Below, in pieces: positions 46,898-55,128 of a stretch of 64,000 bases of DNA. A program made the position numbers and the translations under genes. Location: the NCBI GenBank assembly GCA_027076325.1, contig JALTJZ010000011.1, positions 141,848-205,847 of the forward strand, written 5' to 3'. This DNA is from Chromatiales bacterium. GTDB lineage: Bacteria > Pseudomonadota > Gammaproteobacteria > UBA6429 > Thiohalophilaceae. The notes under the pieces are model-generated. The model worked only from the letters and a program-made list of their open reading frames with translations. It made no database searches and had not been told where the DNA came from. Every line of letters begins with the position of its first letter. Within the stretch, counting starts at the first letter, position 1.

Positions 46898-47253
46898 TAC
46901 CTGTCAATACGTATTATTTTGCAATATAAACCAACGTTTATACCTGACTCCCTGCACCACTTATGCTTTCACTCAACTGTTGGGATTTCCAATGGGCAAT
47001 AACAGCTCTCCCCACCCGATTCATAAATATCCTTCTCAATAAAGATTAAAAAGCTTAGTCTGTTATGAGTTTAAATACCATCATTCGATGGCTCTTATGT
47101 ATCCATCTGCATTGGATCATAGTGGCCTTGCTGTCGTTTTTCAACAGCCTGAAAATCAACATTGACAATATTATCTGGCGTAAAAAATAATCTATCATCC
47201 TGTACATCGATACAAACATAAATAAACGCCCAGTTACAGCAACTATAAACGTG
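46898..47253. other. Intergenic region upstream of the RND operon
   Basis: About 355 bp. A hydrophobic 41-codon frame at 47065-47190 (plus strand) has no ribosome site or recognised homologue and is not called. No repeat or operator was identified. The promoter of the adaptor-pump operon must lie here. Confidence 0.5.
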
Positions 47254-48129
47254 TTAATTAAAAGTTTCGACACACCACTTTTCAATAATACGTCGTGTTT
47301 CTTCCGGTTTTTCAGTTAACAACCAGTGATCAGCATCAACCACCTCAATTCTTGCATCAGGGAAACGATCTATTATTTCCTTCGTTTTATCAAAGGAACT
47401 GATCGTTGCACCACCGGAGAGCAAAACCAGTACCGGCACGTTAATATTTTCCAGCATGGGCAAGGGTTGTATAACCTCATTCACATCCTGCAGGTAGTTT
47501 GCAAGCGGAATAAATTTAAAGTCTGCCAATGGATTAGTGTATAAATCGGCAATGGTTAATTCAGGTTGTTCTTTTAACGTTGCACGGGTCTTTTCATCAA
47601 GTGCACGCAAATCACGTTTGGGTATTGACCAGCGCTTAATTCCCAACCGGTTTAAAACACGCAATATTATCCGTATTACTGACAAAAGGTAACGATAGCG
47701 TTTGGCTTTACTTAACAAGCCATGCAAATTTTCCGGAAAAACCGGGTCAATTAAAATTAAACCCCGACAACGTTCTGGAAACAAACTTGCATATGTAATG
47801 GCAACTTGTGCACCAAGACTATGCCCCATTAACACTGTCTGCTGATAGTGTTCAGTTTGCATAATCAGGTTTAAATCATCTATCCAGGTTGCCCGTGAAT
47901 AGCTGCCACGGTACATGGATTCACCATGGCCGCGCAAATCCATACACAATAAATCCCAGTGTTCTTTTAAATGGGTATATTCAACAAACTCGCTATAGCG
48001 GGTGCAATTACTTGCCAGCCCATGAATTAATGTTAATAACGGTTTTAACTGTTGTTCACGCGTCAGGCGATAGCCAATGGTTGCACCATCAGCCGTTTTT
48101 ATGCTGGATTTTATTTCAACACTGCTCAT
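47254..48129 (-). CDS. Alpha/beta-fold hydrolase
   Basis: 291 residues from ATG 48129 (MSSVEIKSS), preferred over an in-frame GTG 12 nt upstream. It has the oxyanion segment LIHGLASN, the nucleophile elbow GHSLGAQ with Ser, the acid probably in the region after LLSGGATIS, and the catalytic His in DADHWLL. Substrate unknown. It begins about 18 bp after the stop of the peptidase-barrel gene and is likely cotranscribed with it. Confidence 0.88.
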   Translation of the reverse strand: MSSVEIKSSIKTADGATIGYRLTREQQLKPLLTLIHGLASNCTRYSEFVEYTHLKEHWDLLCMDLRGHGESMYRGSYSRATWIDDLNLIMQTEHYQQTVLMGHSLGAQVAITYASLFPERCRGLILIDPVFPENLHGLLSKAKRYRYLLSVIRIILRVLNRLGIKRWSIPKRDLRALDEKTRATLKEQPELTIADLYTNPLADFKFIPLANYLQDVNEVIQPLPMLENINVPVLVLLSGGATISSFDKTKEIIDRFPDARIEVVDADHWLLTEKPEETRRIIEKWCVETFN

Positions 48130-48146
48130 AAAGCACGGCACATAAC

Positions 48147-51083
48147 CTAAAAGCTTGCACCGAGTCGAAGATAAAATTGATCTTCACCAATCACACTGTC
48201 ATGTCCACGTGCATAACCCAGGGTAACTCGAATAACGTTACTGTAACCAAAAATCACATCTGAGTATAATTCAACCCCCGAACCCGTGTAATATTTATCC
48301 GGGCTGCCATCTCGCCATGTTGCACCACGGTCAATAAACACCGCCGCTGATAATTGCTGCAAACCAACCGGTGGTGTCATTAAGCTGCCTTCCGGCCGCC
48401 AGATCGGGAAACGGTATTCCATGCTCATCAAGCGCATTTTACGATTCCTTAATTCTGCACGGCCTTCACTGTAGCCCCTTAAAATATAATCACGACGATT
48501 AAACGGTGAACCGATTAATGTTGATGAAAGTAATCCGGGTTCAAAGTTAGTTTTTTGGGTGCCGCCCAACTGGAATGGCCTGGGGTTATCAGTACCACGG
48601 CCTTCAACGGCACGTAAGGCAAGCACATGCGCACCACCTAAGCGAATATACTCACGCCAGTCTGCGACATGCACTTTACCGGTATAGTCACTGTTGCCGA
48701 TTCGATCACTGTCTTCTGTTACAAGCTGAATAACCCGCCCTTCGGCACGACTAACCGATTTTGCATGTATGGCTGTATTGTTATAAACAACGGCTGCACC
48801 CAGTAAATTATCGACTGTTGATGCAAGGCTGCCAATACTATTATTTTTTCGCCAGCCATCTTTTTCCGTCTCTTTAATCAACGCCATATGGAATGACAAA
48901 CGATCCGTTAATGACAGTAGCGGTAAAACCATTTCGGCCTGTTGCACATTATTACCACGAACACGAACCAGATTATTATTACTATCAACATATAAATCAT
49001 TCGTGTGTGAGGCATGTAACTTGAACGTTGGGAACCAGCGGTCATAAATATAATCGACTGAACCAAGCCAGTCCTCATAACTTGAATCATAATTAGCATA
49101 GGCGATCGATACACCATAAATATGCCTCGCCAGTATGTCCCAACCCGAAGTAAAAGCACCAACCTGATAATAATCTTCGCCTATCGCTAAAACAGGATGA
49201 TACCAACGAGGGATAATACTTTCTGCAGGGGAGTAGTCTTTAACGGCTTCCGTTTTAACCTCAGCAGGGGCAGGCTTTGCGATAGCGGTGCTGGCTTTTT
49301 TAGCGGCAGGAATATCGCGAGTTTCTTTTACAGCTAACTTAAAAATATCGTAACCCTGTTTGCTGTATCCCACATAATACAGTTCATTTTCATCTTTACC
49401 CTGAACAGGATAAAAACCACCACCGACTAAATCTGTTAAACTGGTGGTTTTACCCGACTCGATATTAATACGGCGAATATTATAAATACCGCCATTATCG
49501 GAACTGTATAAAATATTTTTACCGTCTGCTGAATAGATAGGGTTGGTTTCAATTACATCGTCCTGGGTAACAAACTGCCACTGCTTTGTTGCAATATCAA
49601 ACTTTTCCAGGTTCCAGCCGGTCTCCGGGCGAAACACCGATGCAATTAATGTGTCTTCTGTTGGTGACCAGTCAACCGATGCAATAACCTCGGCATACTT
49701 TCCCTTCCACAATGTTTCTTTATGCTGACCTTTAGCATCGAGAAGATGCACCTCATTTTTTGCCAAGCCATTTTTAACCGCAACTAACTGCTTGCCATCC
49801 GGGCTCCAGCTAACTGTTCGGTATCGCGCACACTTTGTTAAACGCGTTTCGGCTCCGCTGGCTGAATCAATGTGATAAAGATCATAATAAATCGCTGCAT
49901 TCCGGCAACGTTCCGGCTTCGCCAGAATAATACCGGCTTGTTCATGCAGGTCAAACCGTGCAGCCACTCTTAACTCGGTTAATTCTTTTGCGGGCAAATA
50001 GCTACCGTCTTTTTTCGTGCGGATAACCTTAAGTGCCATGTTTTTATCCGCATTATAATCAACATAATAAATATCACCTTTTGCCGATACCTGTAATGGC
50101 CCGGTAAAATAGCCTTCACTGGTAACAGGTTCACCAATCAGTTCACCTCGCGCTTTAACCGCCTCCCACTGCGGTTGGTACTTTGCTTTCATCGCCGTTT
50201 CAAATTCGTCCCATAAACCCCACATATCTTTACCGACAGTGTAATAGGCATTTGAATTCAGCCGCCAGGGAATAACATTGTCAGAATAATTATCCACCAG
50301 CTCAATAATTTTTTTCTTGCCATATTTTTCTTCGAGGTACTGGAAAAAGTGTACCCCGTATAAGTAACGCGATGTGTTCATTGGCCAGTCGGATAACAAC
50401 GGTGCATTGATATGGCGTAATGTTTTAAAACCGTCTTTCGCTTCCATCCGCATTAGCATATCAAAATAACTGCTTTGCCCACGACCCACGCCTCGCTCTT
50501 TGTCTGTCTCACCATAAGTTGCCAAACCTTCAATTAACCATGACGGCTGATAGGCATTTGGGAAAGCGGTAAAGAAAGGAAAAATATAAGCCGCGCGACC
50601 AAAAATTTTACGCATCACCGATGCGGCACCGGTTGCTTTGTCTAAATGTAAAATATGAATATATTCATGTTTAATAACGGTTTCCAGCCAGTCTGAATTA
50701 TCTTCAATGCTGTTGACACTGTCCGGGCTCGATAAAAATATGCCGGTTCGATTAGTTGGAAAGGGAGTTGCATAGCCGTTTGCTATATCATATTCATCGG
50801 TCAGGATAATATCGGTCTTGCTCACTGGCGTCCAATCCAGCATTAAACTCAATTCAGCGTGTACCTCTTCCGCAATCGCCAGAGTGCGCCGCGCCAGCTC
50901 CTCTCCACCTGTGTGAAAGTGGCAGCGGAAATGCTTTGATTCAAGGGTAAACCAGTCCAGGGTATAATCGTGTAATATTGCCGCTTTAGCAGGTAGTGCG
51001 CTCAATGCCAAAATAATCAATGCAAAAAATGATGCTGCCCATTGTATTGCTGCAGGTTTCGTCTCTGAAAAATAATGTCCCAT
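48147..51083 (-). CDS. Peptidase MA-like head + beta-propeller + outer-membrane barrel fusion
   Basis: 978 residues. The signal peptide is about 14-35. Residues about 40-260 resemble a gluzincin metallopeptidase: HEYIH at 139-143 and a downstream Glu185 in WLIEGLATYGE supply the HExxH...E zinc site. About 300-600 carry TolB/PD40-like propeller repeats (SWSPDGKQL, SPTEDTL, IYSADGKNILYSSD). After a Pro/Ala/Lys linker, about 660-978 form a BamA/Omp85-type barrel with GRGTDNPRPFQLGGTQ, FNRRDYILRGY, AAVFIDRGATW and a terminal Phe. The protein is therefore probably an outer-membrane-anchored protease facing the periplasm. Function is not known to me. Confidence 0.82.
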   Translation of the reverse strand: MGHYFSETKPAAIQWAASFFALIILALSALPAKAAILHDYTLDWFTLESKHFRCHFHTGGEELARRTLAIAEEVHAELSLMLDWTPVSKTDIILTDEYDIANGYATPFPTNRTGIFLSSPDSVNSIEDNSDWLETVIKHEYIHILHLDKATGAASVMRKIFGRAAYIFPFFTAFPNAYQPSWLIEGLATYGETDKERGVGRGQSSYFDMLMRMEAKDGFKTLRHINAPLLSDWPMNTSRYLYGVHFFQYLEEKYGKKKIIELVDNYSDNVIPWRLNSNAYYTVGKDMWGLWDEFETAMKAKYQPQWEAVKARGELIGEPVTSEGYFTGPLQVSAKGDIYYVDYNADKNMALKVIRTKKDGSYLPAKELTELRVAARFDLHEQAGIILAKPERCRNAAIYYDLYHIDSASGAETRLTKCARYRTVSWSPDGKQLVAVKNGLAKNEVHLLDAKGQHKETLWKGKYAEVIASVDWSPTEDTLIASVFRPETGWNLEKFDIATKQWQFVTQDDVIETNPIYSADGKNILYSSDNGGIYNIRRINIESGKTTSLTDLVGGGFYPVQGKDENELYYVGYSKQGYDIFKLAVKETRDIPAAKKASTAIAKPAPAEVKTEAVKDYSPAESIIPRWYHPVLAIGEDYYQVGAFTSGWDILARHIYGVSIAYANYDSSYEDWLGSVDYIYDRWFPTFKLHASHTNDLYVDSNNNLVRVRGNNVQQAEMVLPLLSLTDRLSFHMALIKETEKDGWRKNNSIGSLASTVDNLLGAAVVYNNTAIHAKSVSRAEGRVIQLVTEDSDRIGNSDYTGKVHVADWREYIRLGGAHVLALRAVEGRGTDNPRPFQLGGTQKTNFEPGLLSSTLIGSPFNRRDYILRGYSEGRAELRNRKMRLMSMEYRFPIWRPEGSLMTPPVGLQQLSAAVFIDRGATWRDGSPDKYYTGSGVELYSDVIFGYSNVIRVTLGYARGHDSVIGEDQFYLRLGASF

Positions 51084-51382
51084 ACCCCGTCCTTCCCAAT
51101 CAAAATATCCTGTTTTTATTAAGCCAGTAGCAGCACTGCAGATACAATCATTCAGTATTTGGTGTTGTCTGGCTATACCTTTATATATTATTAAGGGAAG
51201 ATAGCATTTCAGGCTCTGGCCTGCAATTTTCTGGTGATTTTACTCCATTATCCCCGCACAACCTTTATGGCCAATTTTATGGTTGTTTCCGAATTGTCAA
51301 TATCGACGCATCCTTCTAGCTTGGTTACACTAGCGACCTGTTTGCAATTAACCCAACGGTATGACCCTACAACTGAGCACCT
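51084..51382. other. Divergent intergenic region between the peptidase-barrel gene and rep
   Basis: About 300 bp with a TATATATTATT stretch near 51180-51191. It must hold both divergent promoters, but no clear pair of elements or operator could be assigned. Confidence 0.45.
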
Positions 51383-53398
51383 ATGCTGCAACAACTCAAT
51401 AGCACCCAACAATCTGCTGTCCGCTGTATTGATAAACCCTGCCTGGTGCTGGCAGGCGCCGGTAGCGGTAAAACACGCGTTATCACTTATAAAATTGCCT
51501 ACCTTATCCAGCAGTGCGGCTATCCGGCCAACAGCATTGCCGCTGTGACCTTTACCAACAAATCAGCACGCGAGATGAAACAACGTGTTTCAAGCCTGAT
51601 GACAAAACAACAGAGCAAAGGTTTACGGGTTTCCACCTTCCATACGCTGGGCTTAAATATTATTCGCCACTCGTTACACGCACTGGGACTTAAATCCGGC
51701 TTTTCAATTTACGATAATACCGACAGCTTAAGTCTGGTACGCGAGTTGATGCGCAAAACATTTTCTGACCCTAAAAATCAGGCAGAAATGGCACTGCAAC
51801 AAATCGACCGCTGGAAAAATGCCTTTATTACACCTGAAAATGCACAGCAACTTGCTAATGGCGACCAGCAGCTTGCACTTGCCGCAAGCATTTATGAGCA
51901 ATACAACCACCACCTGCGGACTTACAACGCGGTGGACTTTAATGATCTGATTATGCTGCCAGTTTTGTTATTACGTAATAATGAACAAGCCCGTAACCAC
52001 TGGCAACAGAAAATTCGTTACCTGTTGGTGGACGAATATCAGGATACCAACAACACCCAATACGAATTAGTAAAACTGATTGTTGGAGACAAGAGTGGCT
52101 TAACCGTGGTGGGTGATGATGACCAGTCCATTTATGCATGGCGTGGCGCACAACCGGAAAATTTACTCAACTTAAAAACCGACTACCCCGATTTAAACAT
52201 TATTAAGCTGGAACAAAACTACCGCTCCACCGGCTGCATTTTAAAAGCAGCCAACACCCTTATTCAAAACAACCCGCACGTATTTGAGAAAAAACTCTGG
52301 AGTGAGCTGGGCTTTGGAGAACAGATCCGAATTTTACCCTGCGGCAATGAAGATATCGAAGCCGAGCAGATTACTGCCGAAATTTTACACCATAAATTTC
52401 AGTATGGAACAAATTTTAAAGACTACGCTTTATTGTATCGTGGCAACCATCAGTCGCGGCTGTTTGAACGTACCTTACGTGAAAACAATATACCCTATTA
52501 CCTTAGCGGCGGCATTTCCTTTTTTTCCTACACGGAAATTAAAGACTTGCTTTCTTACTTACGTTTAATCGCCAACCCGGATGACGATAATGCCTTTATA
52601 CGCATTGTAAACACACCCCGACGTGAAATTGGCCCAGGCACATTAGAAGCACTGAATAAATTTTCTTCCAGTTACAACCACAGTTTATTCAGCGCCTGTT
52701 TTGAAAGCCAGATTACCACTCAACTTAAAGCACGTGCGCAACAAAACCTGCATGACTTTGCACAGTGGATACTGGACGTTGCACATACTGCTGAAAATGA
52801 TTCACCGGTTGCCGCTATTAAGCGTGTAATACAGGACATTGATTACGAACAATGGCTTACTGACACCGCCAAAGATGAACAAATTGCAATACGAAAAATT
52901 AATAACGTTAATGAACTGGTTGACTGGATCAATAAACTTCATACCAAAGATCCACAAGCGAGTTTGCACGACATTATTACCAAACTCACGCTCATTGACA
53001 CTCTGGAACGTAACGAAGATGATGAAATTGGTGACAATATTTCATTAATGACTTTGCATGCAGCAAAAGGCCTGGAATTTCCACATGTGTTTTTAGTCGG
53101 TATGGAAGAAGAAATACTCCCACATCGCACCAGTATCGAAGAAGAAAATATAGAAGAAGAACGTCGCCTGGCCTATGTTGGGATTACCCGCGCAAAGAAT
53201 ACACTTACGATGAGTTTTGCCAAACAACGAAAGCGTTTTGGTGAAATTGTCAACTGTGAGCCCAGCCGTTTTATTGATGAGTTACCAGAGGAAGATTTAA
53301 ACTGGTTAGGTTCTAATTCAAAACTGAGCAAACAGGAACAAAAACAAAAAGGCCAGATGCACTTTTCAAGTTTGCGCGCACTGGTCTCCAGTCAATAA
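51383..53398 (+). CDS. rep: ATP-dependent DNA helicase Rep
   Basis: 671 residues, superfamily 1A 3'-5' helicase that clears protein blocks ahead of replication forks. Motif I is AGAGSGKTRV (about 25-34), motif II LVDEYQDTN, motif III GDDDQSIYAWRGA, motif IV region LEQNYRST, motif V LMTLHAAKGLEFPHVFLVG and motif VI YVGITRAKN. The length and the short C-terminus (no UvrD-type extension) favour Rep over UvrD. A terminator follows. Confidence 0.95.
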   Translation: MLQQLNSTQQSAVRCIDKPCLVLAGAGSGKTRVITYKIAYLIQQCGYPANSIAAVTFTNKSAREMKQRVSSLMTKQQSKGLRVSTFHTLGLNIIRHSLHALGLKSGFSIYDNTDSLSLVRELMRKTFSDPKNQAEMALQQIDRWKNAFITPENAQQLANGDQQLALAASIYEQYNHHLRTYNAVDFNDLIMLPVLLLRNNEQARNHWQQKIRYLLVDEYQDTNNTQYELVKLIVGDKSGLTVVGDDDQSIYAWRGAQPENLLNLKTDYPDLNIIKLEQNYRSTGCILKAANTLIQNNPHVFEKKLWSELGFGEQIRILPCGNEDIEAEQITAEILHHKFQYGTNFKDYALLYRGNHQSRLFERTLRENNIPYYLSGGISFFSYTEIKDLLSYLRLIANPDDDNAFIRIVNTPRREIGPGTLEALNKFSSSYNHSLFSACFESQITTQLKARAQQNLHDFAQWILDVAHTAENDSPVAAIKRVIQDIDYEQWLTDTAKDEQIAIRKINNVNELVDWINKLHTKDPQASLHDIITKLTLIDTLERNEDDEIGDNISLMTLHAAKGLEFPHVFLVGMEEEILPHRTSIEEENIEEERRLAYVGITRAKNTLTMSFAKQRKRFGEIVNCEPSRFIDELPEEDLNWLGSNSKLSKQEQKQKGQMHFSSLRALVSSQ

Positions 53399-53503
53399 CT
53401 CAGGTTCAAGTAAAGCCCTTAAACTGCCATTTAATAGCCTGCTGTCTGATTATAAAAATGAATACTAAGGCCTGGTGTAAACCAATAGAAAAACGGGGAC
53501 TAA

Positions 53504-53530
53504 AAAAGCCGCTTAAAAAACGGCTTTAAA
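53504..53530. terminator. Bidirectional terminator between rep and the cytochrome gene
   Basis: AAAAGCCG / CGGCTTTA stem (about 53504-53511 and 53521-53528) around a 9-nt A-rich loop, with A- and T-runs on either side. It ends both convergent genes. Confidence 0.75.
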
Positions 53531-53551
53531 CTTTTAGGCTAAACGTTTTAA

Positions 53552-53992
53552 TTATTTGGACTTTGAAACCATATAATCTGTTACAGCTTTAATTTCATCA
53601 TCACTCAGGCTAGAACCACCTTTAGGCGGCATACCTTTAAAACCACCAATCGCGTGTTTGTACAAAGTTGATTTACCCTGCGCAATACGTGCCTTCCAGG
53701 CAGCTTTGTCACCCACTTTAGGGGCACCGGCTGCACCCGTGCCGTGGCAGGCAAAGCAGCTTGCCTGGTAAGCGTCGGCCGGGCTAAACGCTGCCGCTTT
53801 TACTTCAACAGGTGCACCAACAGTCACGGAACCCGCCGGTTTGATTCTCGCTTCAATGGCCTCTGAAACCATTACATCCTGTGTTTTTTCTTCGGGTGTA
53901 ATAAAATTTGCTAAAATCACCATTAAAATAAAAAAACCAAATAACCCGCCAATAATAGCAATTAAATAGTTTACAAATTGACTGTCTTTCAT
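53552..53992 (-). CDS. Cytochrome c5-type monohaem protein
   Basis: 146 residues. One N-terminal membrane anchor (about 10-29) is followed by a short linker and a class I cytochrome c domain with the haem site CFACH (about 80-84) and the axial Met in FKGMPPKGG. The C-terminal helix SDDEIKAVTDYMVSK closes the fold. This is the c5 family pattern, a periplasmic electron carrier tethered to the inner membrane. It is convergent with rep and divergent from hsp20. Confidence 0.92.
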   Translation of the reverse strand: MKDSQFVNYLIAIIGGLFGFFILMVILANFITPEEKTQDVMVSEAIEARIKPAGSVTVGAPVEVKAAAFSPADAYQASCFACHGTGAAGAPKVGDKAAWKARIAQGKSTLYKHAIGGFKGMPPKGGSSLSDDEIKAVTDYMVSKSK

Positions 53993-54185
53993 TTTTATTA
54001 AACCTTTATCTTCATTAATTTTATAAAAATCAGTGGCTTATAAAATACAGCCGACCTATTGAAATTCTGCCCGAGAGTATAGCGAACAAGCCCTGGTTCT
54101 GCCAGCAAATCGCCCTTTTTATCCGCGGGAAGTACTCACTACACAGCAAAATACCGGCTTATTTAGAGGAATAAATAAACACATT

Positions 54186-54199
54186 TTGATCCAGCTCAA
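54186..54199. promoter_or_regulatory. FNR/Dnr-type box upstream of hsp20
   Basis: TTGAT-CCAG-CTCAA differs at one position from the FNR-family consensus TTGAT-N4-ATCAA. A -10-like TACAGT (54221-54226) lies at the spacing expected for a class II site (centre about -41.5 from a start near 54234). The site is 101 bp before the hsp20 ATG and about 190 bp from the divergent cytochrome gene. Confidence 0.6.
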
Positions 54200-54299
54200 G
54201 GCATATTATGCATTATCTTCTACAGTAAATAGTAAGTGTTAAACAGCCGCTAATTCAGGTGGTTTGACAGGCGGCTCCCATACAAAGGAGGACAACGTC

Positions 54300-54818
54300 A
54301 TGACACAGCCACAAAAACACACTGACTCCACCACTGTGACCAAACTTCACGAAGGCAAAACAAGCCCAACACGCCGTATGCTGGCGCCGTTTGACGAGTT
54401 TGATCGCTTCTTTAACCAACTAAGATCCAGAGACTGGATGCATCCATTTCACTGGCCTGATGCCGTTCAGTCACACCTTCCCATGTTTGCCGAAGGCAGA
54501 ATACCCAAGGTTGATATTATCGACCGTGACAAAGACTTGCTCATTCGAGCCGAACTGCCTGGTGTGGATAAAAAGGATCTCGATATTTCCATGACCGACA
54601 ATAGTGTCACTATCAAAGCAAGCAGTTGCTATGAAAACAAGGAAGAGAAAGCCGACTACTACCGTTCCGAAATTGCCCAGGGGCAATATGCACGGACTGT
54701 TGGGCTCCCTGCCGATGTAGACATTGATAAGGCTAAAACATCATTTAAAAATGGTGTGCTGGAACTCACCGTACCAAAACTGGAACGATCTCAACGTCGC
54801 AATATTGAAGTTAAATAA
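54300..54818 (+). CDS. Hsp20/alpha-crystallin family small heat-shock protein
   Basis: 172 residues from ATG 54300, with AAGGAGG 8 nt upstream. The longer frame is rejected on that ground. The N-terminus is disordered and the alpha-crystallin domain is at about 65-165 (KVDIIDRDKDLLIRAELPGVDKKDLDIS, with its end motif FKNGVLELTVPK). It is an ATP-independent chaperone that holds unfolding proteins. An FNR-type box upstream suggests induction when oxygen or nitric-oxide status changes. Confidence 0.93.
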   Translation: MTQPQKHTDSTTVTKLHEGKTSPTRRMLAPFDEFDRFFNQLRSRDWMHPFHWPDAVQSHLPMFAEGRIPKVDIIDRDKDLLIRAELPGVDKKDLDISMTDNSVTIKASSCYENKEEKADYYRSEIAQGQYARTVGLPADVDIDKAKTSFKNGVLELTVPKLERSQRRNIEVK

Positions 54819-54849
54819 ATACGCGAAATAACCCGAACTTCTCAAACTT

Positions 54850-54878
54850 AGCCGGTGTTTTCCCGCCGGTTTTTTTTA
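54850..54878 (+). terminator. Terminator after hsp20
   Basis: AGCCGG / CCGGTT pairing around a 10-nt loop, followed by a run of eight T residues. It sits 31 bp after the hsp20 stop. Confidence 0.6.
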
Positions 54879-54921
54879 GTATAAATAGGATTAACTTCGG
54901 GTTTGCATCGTTTTTAAGTTG

Positions 54922-55125
54922 TTATGAGTCTATAGATTTTTCGCGATCACACTTTTTACATTGTAACTGCATACCAATGTGTTTCGCTCGACCCTTTTCA
55001 GATATAACCCAGAGTCTGTTTTGCCATGGGGGTTGATGTCGTACATGCTGCGTATGCCCGCACTCCAGATCGGCGACCCAGTCATCCATTTCATCTAAAT
55101 GAAAACCTGTTATTTTCTGCTGCAT
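54922..55125 (-). CDS. DUF3565 family protein
   Basis: 67 residues matching the DUF3565 pattern: an ITGFHLDEMDDWVADLECGHTQHVRH segment (given here by its ends ITGFHLDE and CGHTQHVRH) and a C-terminal CKKC pair. The Cys/His positions suggest a small zinc-binding fold. Function unknown. It ends a minus-strand run that begins with the EEP gene and the diguanylate cyclase, starting 3 bp after the latter. Confidence 0.85.
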   Translation of the reverse strand: MQQKITGFHLDEMDDWVADLECGHTQHVRHQPPWQNRLWVISEKGRAKHIGMQLQCKKCDREKSIDS

Positions 55126-55128
55126 TTA

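Noticed and set aside
47065..47190. 41-codon hydrophobic open frame on the plus strand
   Set aside because: No ribosome-binding site, no recognisable family, and alternative frames in the same AT-rich gap are equally long.
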